From NCBI GenBank assembly GCA_038530555.1, contig JBCBCN010000001.1, positions 682,001-746,000 of the forward strand: a stretch of DNA of 64,000 bases. Reading direction: 5' to 3'. Numbering within the stretch: the stretch's first letter is position 1; each line of letters opens with the position of its first letter. Of the stretch, positions 51,812-60,199 are shown one piece after another. Source of the DNA: HKCCE3408 sp038530555 (GTDB lineage: Bacteria; Pseudomonadota; Alphaproteobacteria; Rhodobacterales; Rhodobacteraceae). The notes beneath the pieces were generated by a model. It did no database searches and had not been told where the DNA came from. It was given only the letters and a program-made list of their open reading frames with translations. The translations under genes were made by a program, and so were the position numbers.

Positions 51812-52513
51812 ATGGCAACCCCTCCCCCTCCGCCTCCGCCCGCAGATATCTCCTTCCCGGGCGATTTCGCGGGTCCCAATGCGGGCCGCAAAGCTGCCGC
51901 GCGCAGCTATGACTTCCACGTCGTGGATGACGCGCATGACGACGGGCATGCGGGCCATGACACGCCCACGATGCTGGGCTTTTGGATCTATCTGATGAGC
52001 GATTGCCTGATCTTTGGCATCCTCTTCGCCGTCCATGCCGTGCTGGGCCAAAGCTATGCCGCAGGCCCCGCTCCGATCGATCTGTTTGAGATCGAGCTGG
52101 TGCTGATCGCGACCTTCGCGCTTCTGTTCTCATCAATCACCTACGGCTTTGCCATGATCAACATGCAGCAACGCAACAAGCCGATGATGCTGTTCTGGCT
52201 GGTGGTGACGGGGATCTTTGGGATGGTCTTCCTGGTCATGACGATCCAGGAGTTCCTGCATCTCTGGCACTTGGGCGCGACGCCGATGGCCTCGGCGTTT
52301 TTGTCCTCGTTCTACTTCTTGGTCGGCACTCACGCGCTGCATGTGGCCTGCGGCGCGCTGTGGCTCGCGGTTTTGCTGGTGCAGGTGCAAATGCACGGGA
52401 TCACGCCCGAAAATGAGCGTCGCGTCGCCTGCCTCAGCATGTTTTGGCACTTCCTCGACCTGATCTGGATCGGGGTCTTTTCCTTCGTTTATCTCGCAGG
52501 GATGTTGTTATGA
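51812..52513 (+). CDS. cyoC: Cytochrome bo3-type ubiquinol oxidase subunit III
   Basis: A five-helix inner-membrane subunit of the quinol oxidase. The 233 residues include a Pro-rich start, then LGFWIYLMSDCLIFGILFAV, a typical subunit III opening, and FYFLVGTHALHVACGALWLA with MFWHFLDLIWIGVFSFVYLA at the C-terminus. Its stop overlaps the cyoD start by 4 nt (52510-52513). Confidence 0.96.
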   Translation: MATPPPPPPPADISFPGDFAGPNAGRKAAARSYDFHVVDDAHDDGHAGHDTPTMLGFWIYLMSDCLIFGILFAVHAVLGQSYAAGPAPIDLFEIELVLIATFALLFSSITYGFAMINMQQRNKPMMLFWLVVTGIFGMVFLVMTIQEFLHLWHLGATPMASAFLSSFYFLVGTHALHVACGALWLAVLLVQVQMHGITPENERRVACLSMFWHFLDLIWIGVFSFVYLAGMLL

Positions 52514-52917
52514 GCGATCACAGCGCAGACATGCATGAGGCGGTTGATGGTGGTCATGGGGGCGGCCACGGGGACGGTCATCACGGGTCCACCTATCGCG
52601 GCTACATCACCGGGTTTGTCCTTTCGGCGCTCCTGACGATTGTGCCCTTCGCCATCGTCATCGGCGAGGTCGATGTCAGCCTGGGCTGGGCGCTTGCGGT
52701 CATCTTCGGGCTCGGCGCGGTGCAGATCATGGTGCATGTCTACTACTTCCTGCACGTGACCTTCGCGGCCGAAAACGGCTGGCAGGTTTTGTCGATTACC
52801 TTCACGGCGATCGTTTTGGTGATCTGTCTGGTCGGGTCGATCTGGGTGATGTTCCACCTGGAAGAAAACATGATGCCGGCCCATGAACAGATCGAAGCGA
52901 TCCGCAACCTGCCATGA
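52510..52917 (+). CDS. cyoD: Cytochrome bo3-type ubiquinol oxidase subunit IV
   Basis: A small three-helix subunit of 135 residues starting at ATG 52510, which overlaps cyoC. A His/Gly-rich N-terminal segment (GGHGGGHGDGHHG) precedes the helices YITGFVLSALLTIVPFAIVI, LAVIFGLGAVQIMVHVYYFL and ITFTAIVLVICLVGSIWVMF. Its stop overlaps the SURF1 gene by 4 nt. Confidence 0.95.
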   Translation: MSDHSADMHEAVDGGHGGGHGDGHHGSTYRGYITGFVLSALLTIVPFAIVIGEVDVSLGWALAVIFGLGAVQIMVHVYYFLHVTFAAENGWQVLSITFTAIVLVICLVGSIWVMFHLEENMMPAHEQIEAIRNLP

Positions 52918-53669
52918 GCCGCGACAAGCCTTCCGGGGAGGTATCCGGGGAGCTGTCTGAGGAGCGGCGGCGGCCGCTCTGGCTGGATCTAACGCTTTTG
53001 GCCGTGAGTTTTGCTATCTTTGTCGCGCTGATCGGCTTGGGCAATTGGCAGATCGCGCGGATGGGCTGGAAGCTCGATCTAATCGAGGCGGTGGAAAGCC
53101 GCGCCTTTGGCGATCCGGTCGCCGCCCCGCGCGGGGCCGTCACCGAAGACACCCACGCCTATCTCAGAGTCAGTGCGGAGGGCCGCTATCTCCATGAGGA
53201 GACGCGCCTTGTGAAGGCGTTGACTGAGCTGGGCCCCGGCGATTGGTATCTCACCCCGCTGGAGACCGAGGGGCGAGTGATCTGGGTCAATCGCGGCTTT
53301 GTGCCCGACTGGCTGAACGATCATCTCGACCGTGTCACGCGGCCCGAAGGCCGGGTTGAGCTCACCGGCCTGCTGCGGATCACCGAACCCGAGGGCACGC
53401 TTTTGGAGAGCAACGATCCGGCGGCTGAGCGGTGGGTGTCGCGCGATGTCGATGCTTTGTCCGAGGCTGCGGGGGTCGACCGCTATGCAGGCTATTTCAT
53501 CGATGCCGAACACCGGGGCGATCCCGAAGGCTGGCCCCGCGGCGGCCTGACTGTGGTGGAGTTCCGCAACTCACATCTGAGCTATGCGCTGACCTGGTAC
53601 GCGATGGCGCTGCTCTTCGCGGGCGCGATGGGCTATGTGATCTGGGATCGCTGGCGCGGACGGGCTTAG
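52914..53669 (+). CDS. SURF1 family oxidase assembly protein
   Basis: A 251-residue inner-membrane protein with two terminal helices (LTLLAVSFAIFVALIGLGNW and TWYAMALLFAGAMGYVIW) enclosing a periplasmic domain. GNWQIARMGWKLDLI, GDWYLTPLETEGRVIWVNRG and TVVEFRNSHLSYALTW are family signatures. SURF1 helps insert haem into haem-copper oxidases, which fits its position as the last gene of the cyo operon (4-nt overlap with cyoD). Confidence 0.95.
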   Translation: MSRDKPSGEVSGELSEERRRPLWLDLTLLAVSFAIFVALIGLGNWQIARMGWKLDLIEAVESRAFGDPVAAPRGAVTEDTHAYLRVSAEGRYLHEETRLVKALTELGPGDWYLTPLETEGRVIWVNRGFVPDWLNDHLDRVTRPEGRVELTGLLRITEPEGTLLESNDPAAERWVSRDVDALSEAAGVDRYAGYFIDAEHRGDPEGWPRGGLTVVEFRNSHLSYALTWYAMALLFAGAMGYVIWDRWRGRA

Positions 53670-53882
53670 CCCCCAAGCGACCGATGATTTTGGCGTATTT
53701 TGCAAGGGCACTGCCGAGCAAAGCCTCCAGATTTTAGGGCACAAAGCGATCATTGCGCCGCAGATATGAGGGCAGCGGCACGAGCCTGCATTGAGCCCGC
53801 AAAAAAAATTATACTTCAGGTGAAACTTTCAGATCTTTCCACTCGTGGCTTCCCTTTGGACATAACCAATGGGGAGTTCCAC

Positions 53883-54491
53883 ATGACTACAAAGTACTTT
53901 CAATTCATCGGTCTTGCCGTCGTCCTGGCAATGCCCTCGAGCTTAGCTGCGGCGACGTTCGATTTCACGTCCAGGCTCGACAGTGCCCAAGCGAGTTCAC
54001 AGGGCGCATCGGATGCATGGGGTGAAGCACAGCTATCGGTGGATAGCGTGACAGAAAGCTTGAGCTTTGCGCTCACCGTGATCGGTATCTCGCTCGATGA
54101 TTTGGCTGACGCGTTCGTCGATGGCGCCAATGCGGCGTTGGGGCCGATCCATCTGCACGATGGAGATTTGGGCCAGAACGGGCCGGTCGTCGTTCCATTC
54201 CCTTTCGACAGTTCCTATTCCTCGTCGACCAGCGGCGGCTTTCAGTTGGTTGTCGACGACTACGCCTATGCGGATGCCGTCGCGATCAGCGGCAGCACAC
54301 TCAGCTTCGATGAATATCTGGCTGATCTGCAGCGCGGAGGCTCGTATATCAACGTGCATACAGACGCCTATGTCAGCGGTGAGATCCGGGGGCAGTTGTC
54401 TCCGGAGGTCGCTCCAGTTCCGTTGCCAGCCGGGCTACCGCTCTTGCTCGCTTCACTCGGTGGTTTGGCCTTTTTGCGCCGCAAGCGCTAA
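53883..54491 (+). CDS. Secreted CHRD-domain protein with VPLPA-type C-terminal sorting signal
   Basis: ATG 53883 follows a good ribosome site (GGGGAG). The 202-residue product has a Sec signal peptide (FIGLAVVLAMPSSLAAA), a CHRD domain with the characteristic GPIHLHDGDLGQNGPVV and YINVHTDAYVSGEIRGQL, and a C-terminal anchor VPLPAGLPLLLASLGGLAF followed by RRKR. That tail is a VPLPA-CTERM/PEP-CTERM-like sorting signal, implying processing by an exosortase-like enzyme encoded elsewhere. The function of CHRD domains is not established. A 213-bp gap after SURF1 suggests independent transcription. Confidence 0.88.
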   Translation: MTTKYFQFIGLAVVLAMPSSLAAATFDFTSRLDSAQASSQGASDAWGEAQLSVDSVTESLSFALTVIGISLDDLADAFVDGANAALGPIHLHDGDLGQNGPVVVPFPFDSSYSSSTSGGFQLVVDDYAYADAVAISGSTLSFDEYLADLQRGGSYINVHTDAYVSGEIRGQLSPEVAPVPLPAGLPLLLASLGGLAFLRRKR

Positions 54492-54885
54492 GCACTAAGC
54501 GCTGAATACCACAAACGGAGGGATGGTCATTTTCGACCATCCCTTTGTGGATTCCACTTTCCATAGATCTGATGCGGTCGGTGTTCAGCCCGGCTGAAAT
54601 AAGCCTGCGCCAATACACCTGCTTAAACAAAGTCGTCAGTCGCCCCAATAGCCCCAGCCCGCGCTGTGGTTGGTGACCCGCCGCCGGTTCGTCACAGACG
54701 GCCAGGGCAAGGGGCGCGTCAAAGCGTGCATTCGGGCGGTGGATTTTGAGTATATTGGGAAAGATAAAGGCCCGCTTCGGATCGGCAGCGAGGTCACAGG
54801 TTTGGCACGGCTTGGCACAGAGGCTTTCGCCAGCGCCCCGCTCTGCCTATAGAGCGGCGAGCCACGCCAATAGAAAGTCACACCG
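54492..54885. other. Intergenic region before hisB with a terminator-like hairpin
   Basis: A strong hairpin follows the CHRD gene: CCACAAA (54509-54515) with TTTGTGG (54544-54550), and GGGATGGTC (54520-54528) with GACCATCCC (54535-54543). It lacks a T run but is the likely transcript end. CGCTCT/AGAGCG (around 54840-54857) forms a small hairpin about 30 bp before hisB. The hisB promoter must lie here, but I cannot place it. Short open frames in the gap show no recognisable features. Confidence 0.55.
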
Positions 54886-55473
54886 ATGCGCCGCGCCACG
54901 ATTGCCCGCAAGACCGCCGAGACCGAGATCGAGGTCAGCCTCAATCTTGATGGGACCGGAACCCGCGATATCGCGACCGGAATTGGGTTTTTCGACCATA
55001 TGCTCGATCAATTGGCGCGCCATTCGATGATCGACATGGTCGTCCGCTGCGAAGGCGACACGCATATCGATGATCACCACTCTGTCGAGGATACCGGGAT
55101 CGCGCTTGGCCAAGCGTTGGCTGAGGCGCTCGGTGATAAGACCGGAATACGCCGCTATGGCGCCTGCCTTTTGCCGATGGATGACGCGCTGGTGCGCGCG
55201 GCCCTAGATCTATCGGGGCGGCCCTATCTCGTGTGGGATATGAACTTGCCGACGGCCAAAATCGGCAGCTTCGATACCGAGCTGGTGCGGGAGTTTTTCC
55301 AGGCCTTCAGCAGCCATGGCGGGATCACTTTGAACATCGCCGCGCTAAGCGGGATCAACAGCCATCACATGGTGGAAGCCGCCTTCAAGGCCGTCGCCCG
55401 CGCCCTGCGCGAGGCGGTAGAGCCTGATCCCAGGGCAGGCGGCGCTGTGCCCTCGACCAAAGGCACGCTGTGA
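54886..55473 (+). CDS. hisB: Imidazoleglycerol-phosphate dehydratase
   Basis: A manganese enzyme of histidine synthesis that dehydrates IGP. The 195 residues correspond to the stand-alone dehydratase, without the phosphatase domain of the E. coli fusion. Metal-binding motifs are GFFDHMLDQLARHS, DDHHSVEDTGIALGQAL, SHGGITLNI and NSHHMVEAAFKAVARAL. The first gene of this his block; hisH follows after 10 bp. Confidence 0.97.
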   Translation: MRRATIARKTAETEIEVSLNLDGTGTRDIATGIGFFDHMLDQLARHSMIDMVVRCEGDTHIDDHHSVEDTGIALGQALAEALGDKTGIRRYGACLLPMDDALVRAALDLSGRPYLVWDMNLPTAKIGSFDTELVREFFQAFSSHGGITLNIAALSGINSHHMVEAAFKAVARALREAVEPDPRAGGAVPSTKGTL

Positions 55474-55483
55474 GCCAGGCGAC

Positions 55484-56122
55484 ATGACGATTGTTCTGAT
55501 CGATTACGATAGCGGCAATCTGCATTCGGCCGAAAAGGCGTTTCAGCGCATGGCAGCCGAGGGTGGGCATGGCCTGGTCCAGGTGAGCGCTGATCCTGAC
55601 GCGGTGGCGCGCGCGGAGCGTATCGTCCTACCCGGTGACGGGGCCTTTCCGGCCTGCCGGCGGGGGCTCCAGGCCATCGACGGGCTGGAGGAGGCACTGA
55701 TTGAGGCCGTGGAAGCGCGCGGCGTGCCGTTTCTCGGGATCTGCGTGGGCATGCAGATGATGGCGAGCCTTGGCCGCGAATACGAAGACGTGGCGGGTTT
55801 TGACTGGATCAACGGGGAGGTTCTGGCGATCACGCCGGACGCGGCAGATCTCAAAGTGCCGCATATGGGCTGGAACGACCTGGTCATCGACCGCCCGCAC
55901 CCGGTTCTGGCCGGGATCGAGACGGGCGATCACGCCTATTTCGTGCATTCCTATCAGCTGGACGTGCACGATGCTCGCGACCGCCTGGCCCATGTGGATT
56001 ACGGCGGCGCGGTCACCGCGATCGTGGGCGCCAACAATCGTGTCGGCACGCAGTTCCATCCCGAGAAAAGCCAAAGCGCGGGCCTGAGGCTGATCGCGAA
56101 TTTTCTGGCCTGGACGCCCTGA
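55484..56122 (+). CDS. hisH: Imidazole glycerol phosphate synthase, glutaminase subunit
   Basis: The class I amidotransferase partner of HisF; it supplies ammonia from glutamine. The 212-residue product has the nucleophile cysteine in LGICVGMQMMAS, the oxyanion-strand residues before it, and the catalytic His-x-Glu in GTQFHPEKSQS. It forms the HisHF complex although hisF is 2.4 kb downstream. Confidence 0.97.
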   Translation: MTIVLIDYDSGNLHSAEKAFQRMAAEGGHGLVQVSADPDAVARAERIVLPGDGAFPACRRGLQAIDGLEEALIEAVEARGVPFLGICVGMQMMASLGREYEDVAGFDWINGEVLAITPDAADLKVPHMGWNDLVIDRPHPVLAGIETGDHAYFVHSYQLDVHDARDRLAHVDYGGAVTAIVGANNRVGTQFHPEKSQSAGLRLIANFLAWTP

Positions 56123-56161
56123 TATTGGCGCCCAGGCCGAAGGGTTTAGGTGATACGACCT

Positions 56162-56548
56162 TTAATTGATGCGGGCCCAGGTTTGGCGCGCGCAGAACAG
56201 ACCGCCCGCCACACAGCCGCGCAGCGTCAGGCGATCGCCGTTGAGCTCCATCCGTCCTATGTAGATGCGGTCATTCGAAGGCCGCCAGACCGAGCCCTCA
56301 TAGGTGCCATCGCCCTGGGGCACCATGTCGATCACCAAACGGCGGCCAATGTTGGGAGATTGGGTTTCGCCATTGGCGTCAAAAGTGCGGGCAATGTCGC
56401 CGCAGACGGCCGCACCGCACATGTTGAGCGTGACATGGGCGTAGTTGCCGTCATCCACCTCGGTCTGCCAGGTGCCGAGTGCAGCATCTTGGGCCGAAGC
56501 CGTTCCTGCCATGGCGCAGAGCGCAGCGGCCAAAACCAGTCGTTTCAT
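56162..56548 (-). CDS. DUF2147 exported protein
   Basis: A 128-residue periplasmic protein with a Sec signal peptide (RLVLAAALCAMAGTASAQ) and a DUF2147 lipocalin-like domain: LGTWQTEVDDGNYAHV, CGAAVCGDIAR, and the final LTLRGCVAGGLFCARQTWAR. The function is unknown. It lies opposite to the his genes, converging with hisH and divergent from hisA. A ribosome site GGGAGGGACC precedes ATG 56548. Confidence 0.88.
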   Translation of the reverse strand: MKRLVLAAALCAMAGTASAQDAALGTWQTEVDDGNYAHVTLNMCGAAVCGDIARTFDANGETQSPNIGRRLVIDMVPQGDGTYEGSVWRPSNDRIYIGRMELNGDRLTLRGCVAGGLFCARQTWARIN

Positions 56549-56678
56549 CTTGGTCCCTCCCTTGAAACTGGCGCTAGCATGCGCGCGGCAAAGGTATCAG
56601 ACAAGCCTGACGCGACGGCGCTTGCGCAGGCGGCGAGGTTGCGCCACACACCGCGGCGACAGTCAGGAGCGCCGCCCG

Positions 56679-57404
56679 ATGATCCTCTACCCCGCCATTG
56701 ACCTGAAAGACGGCCAGGCCGTGCGTCTTCTGCGCGGTGAGATGGAGGCGGCGACCGTATTCAATGATGACCCGGCGGCGCAGGCCCAGGCCTTTGAGGC
56801 AGCGGGCTGCGCCTGGCTGCATCTCGTCGATCTGAATGGCGCGTTTGAGGGAGTGCCGGTCAATGGCGATGCGGTGCGCGCCATTCTGGGGGCGGTTTCG
56901 GTGCCCGCGCAGCTCGGCGGCGGTATCCGTGACATGGGTACGATCGAGATGTGGCTTGAGGCGGGGATCGCCCGGGTGATCCTGGGCACCGTCGCGGTGG
57001 AAAACCCCGAGCTGGTGCGACAGGCTGCCCGCGCTTTTCCGGGCCGGATCGCTGTGGGGCTCGACGCGCGTGGCGGACGCGTGGCCACGCGGGGCTGGGC
57101 GGAAGAGACGGATATGCAGGTCAACGAGCTTGCGCAGAGCTTTGAGGATGCCGGTGTCGCCGCCCTGATTTACACCGATATCGAGCGTGACGGAGCGATG
57201 GGCGGGCCGAACATCACGGCAACCGAGGCCCTGGCCCGCGCCGTTTCGATCCCCGTTATCGCTTCGGGCGGGGTCAGCGCGATGGAGGATCTCCGCGCGC
57301 TCAAAGCAACGGGCGTGATCGCGGGCGCGATCTCGGGCCGGGCGCTCTATGACGGTGCCATTGATCTGGCCGAGGCCCTGGCGATGCTCGGCCAGCCGAG
57401 CTGA
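56679..57404 (+). CDS. hisA: ProFAR isomerase (phosphoribosylformimino-AICAR isomerase)
   Basis: A TIM-barrel isomerase of histidine synthesis. ATG 56679, preceded by AGGAG at about 9 nt, gives 241 residues. Signatures are LYPAIDLKDGQAVRLLRG with the catalytic Asp, QLGGGIRDMGTIEMWLEAG, ALIYTDIERDGAMGGPN, and VIASGGVSAMEDLRAL. The frame open to 56445 is an artefact. Confidence 0.97.
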   Translation: MILYPAIDLKDGQAVRLLRGEMEAATVFNDDPAAQAQAFEAAGCAWLHLVDLNGAFEGVPVNGDAVRAILGAVSVPAQLGGGIRDMGTIEMWLEAGIARVILGTVAVENPELVRQAARAFPGRIAVGLDARGGRVATRGWAEETDMQVNELAQSFEDAGVAALIYTDIERDGAMGGPNITATEALARAVSIPVIASGGVSAMEDLRALKATGVIAGAISGRALYDGAIDLAEALAMLGQPS

Positions 57405-57436
57405 GCCGGTCTTGCCTAATGCGGGTCTGTCGGTGG

Positions 57437-57469
57437 CCTCCGGCAGGAGTATTTAAGGAAAAATGAAGG
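57437..57469 (-). repeat. REP-like core sequence (copy C)
   Basis: On the minus strand this reads CCTTCATTTTTCCTTAAATA followed by CTCCTGCCGG, matching the A-rich core CTTCA-TTTT-AAATACTCC of the element at 42155-42200. The adjacent GC hairpin of the other copies is not evident. It lies in the 123-bp gap between hisA and the DUF302 gene. Confidence 0.4.
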
Positions 57470-57527
57470 AGCGGGCCTCGGCCTGGCATGTGCCCAAGCA
57501 TTGACCGGGGCAGGCGCGGTCCAAGGC

Positions 57528-57992
57528 TTAGGAGCCGCCCGCCGCAGCCGCGGTGAGATTTTCCAATGCACCCGTCATGCGTTGCAGGTATTCCGCGCCC
57601 TCGCTGGTGGTGTAATCCGCCAGCATATCCACCGGCGGCTCCCACAAGATCACGCTTTCCGCGCCGTCTTCGTAGACCAGCACACGCAGGGGCAGCACGA
57701 GGCCTGAGCGGATATCGTCCTGCATCGCGGGCGTGCCCAGCCGCGGATTGCCAAAGATCAAAAGCTGAGCATCGGCAAGCTCCAGATCCACGCTCGCCGC
57801 CCCGGCACCATGGTCAACCCGGGCAAAGACTGTCGCACCCGCCCCTTCGACAGCCGCCTGAAGACGGTCCATCACGGTGGCCACGTCATCGGCGCTACGC
57901 CGTTCGGCAAAATCAGCGGCAGCTTGGCCGACGCTCAATGCCAATGCGGTCAGCGCATAAGCGGCTGTGCGGAAAAAATGAGAAATGGCCAT
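57528..57992 (-). CDS. DUF302 exported protein
   Basis: A 154-residue protein with a Sec signal peptide (TAAYALTALALSVGQAAA) and a DUF302 domain (VMDRLQAAVEGAGATVFARV, DAQLLIFGNPRLGTPAMQ, LPLRVLVYEDG). DUF302 proteins are small periplasmic proteins of unknown function. It lies opposite to the his operon between hisA and hisF. Confidence 0.87.
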   Translation of the reverse strand: MAISHFFRTAAYALTALALSVGQAAADFAERRSADDVATVMDRLQAAVEGAGATVFARVDHGAGAASVDLELADAQLLIFGNPRLGTPAMQDDIRSGLVLPLRVLVYEDGAESVILWEPPVDMLADYTTSEGAEYLQRMTGALENLTAAAAGGS

Positions 57993-58567
57993 GATGTCTC
58001 TCCGTGGGTTTCTTTGCTCAATTCACATACAAGAGAGGCGCGGTGCCTTGTCTCAACTCTGTGTGAGAGCTTGAAAAATCAGCGAAAAGCCGCGCCCTCT
58101 GCTGTTGTTTTTTCGTGAAATCACGACAGCACCCGTGAAAAGAACACAGGTGTCAACCCCCTAAAGTACTGCTTTAATTTATATTTTATCCGATCGGACC
58201 GCTAAGGTGGGTATTTCCTTACTTTAGGTAAACCACAGTTTTGACCTATCGTTCAAATATCGGCGGAATTGAGTGTGACCCGCCGGTGAGTGTGAGTGAT
58301 GAGTGATTGGTTCATCGTGAAAGCGGTGGGGGCTCGGACGCATTTCGGGGGCAAACTCGGGGGCGTTCCTTCTGGGGGCGGTGCATAAGTTCCAGCACCG
58401 GCGCTTTGAGTGGTGGTGAGTTGCACCACTCGGGCCTCCGCATACAGATCCGGACCGGCAGCGCTGTCGTCCCCTCTCCCTTTCGAGGCGCGGCCGGTCC
58501 TTTATCCAAATATTGTGCTTTCCAACGTATGCTTGCCCTTCGCGCGGGGCCGGTTGTATGGAACCCC
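57993..58567. other. 575-bp gap before hisF with inverted repeats and an AT-rich core
   Basis: No gene can be supported here; an open frame from 58307 is only an upstream extension of hisF. The stretch 58150-58260 is clearly AT-rich against its surroundings. CCTAAAGTA (58160-58168) and TACTTTAGG (58220-58228) form a perfect 9-bp inverted repeat around it, with the palindrome TCCGATCGGA (58189-58198) inside. A second perfect pair is GAGTGGTG (58408-58415) / CACCACTC (58424-58431). TTTTGACC near 58230 could be a -35 element; no convincing -10 was found. Confidence 0.5.
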
Positions 58568-59329
58568 ATGCTCAAGACGCGCATCATTCCCTGTCTGGAC
58601 GTCGCTGAAGGCCGCGTGGTCAAAGGCGTGAATTTCGTCGATCTGGTCGATGCTGGCGACCCGGTGGAACAGGCGCGCGCCTATGATGCGGCGGGCGCGG
58701 ATGAGCTGTGCTTTCTCGACATTAAAGCGACCCACGAAAATCGTGGCACGATGTATGACCTGGCGACACGCACGGCCGAGCAATGCTTCATGCCGTTGAC
58801 GATTGGCGGCGGAGTGCGCAGCCCTGAGGATGTGCGTGCGCTTCTTCTGGCTGGGGCCGATAAGGTCAGTTTCAATTCTGCGGCGGTCGCGGACCCGGAT
58901 GTTGTGGCGCGCTCAGCGGATAAATTCGGCAGCCAGTGCATCGTCGTGGCGATCGACGCCAAGACAGTCGCGCCTGGCCGGTGGGAGATCTTCACCCATG
59001 GGGGACGCCGAGAGACCGGTATCGACGCGGTCGAATTCGCCCAAACGGTGGTGGCAAAGGGCGCGGGCGAGATCCTTTTGACCTCGATGGATCGCGACGG
59101 CACACGCGCGGGCTTCAACATCCCGCTGACCCGCGCCATTTCTGACGCGGTGCCCGTGCCGGTGATCGCCTCGGGCGGGGTGGGCACCTTAGATCACTTG
59201 GTCGAGGGCGTCCGCGATGGCGGAGCCAGTGCAGTTTTGGCCGCTTCGATCTTTCACTTCGGTACCTATTCTATTGCCGAGGCCAAAGCGCATATGGCCC
59301 GGGCCGGTATCCCGGTGCGGCTGACATGA
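58568..59329 (+). CDS. hisF: Imidazole glycerol phosphate synthase, cyclase subunit
   Basis: The TIM-barrel cyclase that uses HisH-derived ammonia to form IGP and AICAR. ATG 58568 gives 253 residues, the family length. The catalytic Asp is in IIPCLDVAEGRVVKGVNF (residue 11), the second in CIVVAIDAK; LTIGGGVRSPEDVR and VIASGGVGTLDHLVEGV are phosphate-binding loops. It overlaps hisE by 4 nt (59326-59329). Confidence 0.97.
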   Translation: MLKTRIIPCLDVAEGRVVKGVNFVDLVDAGDPVEQARAYDAAGADELCFLDIKATHENRGTMYDLATRTAEQCFMPLTIGGGVRSPEDVRALLLAGADKVSFNSAAVADPDVVARSADKFGSQCIVVAIDAKTVAPGRWEIFTHGGRRETGIDAVEFAQTVVAKGAGEILLTSMDRDGTRAGFNIPLTRAISDAVPVPVIASGGVGTLDHLVEGVRDGGASAVLAASIFHFGTYSIAEAKAHMARAGIPVRLT

Positions 59330-59652
59330 GCGCGCTGGAGCGGCTTGCGGCGACCATCGTCGCGCGCAGAGGCGCCGATCCCGAGAGCTCTTGGACGGCG
59401 AAGCTTTTGGCGCAGGGGCCTGAAAAGGCGGCGGAAAAGTTCGGTGAAGAGGCCGTTGAAGCGATCATCGAGGCCGTCAAAGGCGACAGCGCCGCGCTGA
59501 CCGCAGAGGCGGCGGATGTGCTTTATCACCTGTTAGTGATGCTCGCGGCCCGGGATGTGACACTGGACGAGGTTCTGGCGGAGCTTGAGAGCCGCGAGGG
59601 CACCTCCGGGATCGCCGAGAAGGCCGGTCGCCCGGCCAGTCGCCAGGATTGA
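59326..59652 (+). CDS. hisE: Phosphoribosyl-ATP pyrophosphatase
   Basis: An all-alpha MazG-like hydrolase for the second step of histidine synthesis. The 108 residues match stand-alone HisE, with KLLAQGPEKAAEKFGEEAVE and AADVLYHLLVMLAARDVTLD containing the metal-binding acidic residues. It is coupled to hisF and ends 13 bp from the stop of the convergent CoA-binding gene. Confidence 0.95.
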   Translation: MSALERLAATIVARRGADPESSWTAKLLAQGPEKAAEKFGEEAVEAIIEAVKGDSAALTAEAADVLYHLLVMLAARDVTLDEVLAELESREGTSGIAEKAGRPASRQD

Positions 59653-59665
59653 GCCGCAAGCAGGG

Positions 59666-60145
59666 CTAGCGCGGCAGTTTCGAGCTGATGATGCCCGTAT
59701 TGAAGCCGCCCATCCGGAGCTCTCCAAACAGGCGCTGATACTCGATTTTCGGACAGCGGTTTTGAATGACTGTCAGACCAGCCGCCTCAGCCTGGCCTGC
59801 GGCCTCAGCATGGCTCACACCGATCTGCATCCAGACGACCTTAGGCATGGGATCGAGAGAAAGGGCCTCTTCGACCAGGGCAGGCACGGCCTCGGACCGT
59901 CGAAAAATATCAACAACATCAATGGGATCTGGAACGTCCCTCAAGCTGGCATAGACCGGCTCCCCAAACAGGTCCTGCCCCGCAAGACCGGGATTGACCG
60001 CCCGCATTCCGAAACCTTTCAGACGCAAATAGCGCGCGACATAGTGGCTGGGCCGCACGGGATTGGCCGAGACGCCCACGCAGGCGAAGACCCGCGAGGT
60101 GCGCAGGATGGCGCGCAAAAGATCATCGGAATAGGTCTCATCCAT
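59666..60145 (-). CDS. CoA-binding domain protein
   Basis: A 159-residue Rossmann-fold protein of the YccU/CoA-binding family: VFACVGVSANPVRPSHYVAR, MRAVNPGLAGQDLFGEPVYA, VDVVDIFRRSEAVPALVEEAL and VVWMQIGVSHAEAAGQAEAAG. The family binds CoA or nucleotides; the cellular role is unknown. It converges with hisE; a terminator for the upstream gene lies just before its start. Confidence 0.9.
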   Translation of the reverse strand: MDETYSDDLLRAILRTSRVFACVGVSANPVRPSHYVARYLRLKGFGMRAVNPGLAGQDLFGEPVYASLRDVPDPIDVVDIFRRSEAVPALVEEALSLDPMPKVVWMQIGVSHAEAAGQAEAAGLTVIQNRCPKIEYQRLFGELRMGGFNTGIISSKLPR

Positions 60146-60164
60146 CGCCTTAGACTACAGCGCT

Positions 60165-60199
60165 AAAAAATTGCCCGCGAGCCAAAAGGACGCGGGCAA
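60165..60199 (-). terminator. Rho-independent terminator after the YHS gene
   Basis: TTGCCCGCG (60171-60179) and CGCGGGCAA (60191-60199) form a perfect 9-bp stem with an 11-nt loop. On the minus strand the stem is followed by six T (plus-strand A 60165-60170). It separates the YHS gene from the CoA-binding gene, so the latter must have a promoter close to its start. Confidence 0.88.

Noticed and set aside
54670..54852. 60-codon plus-strand frame before hisB
   Set aside because: A GTG start without a ribosome site, no recognisable features, and located in what should be the hisB leader.
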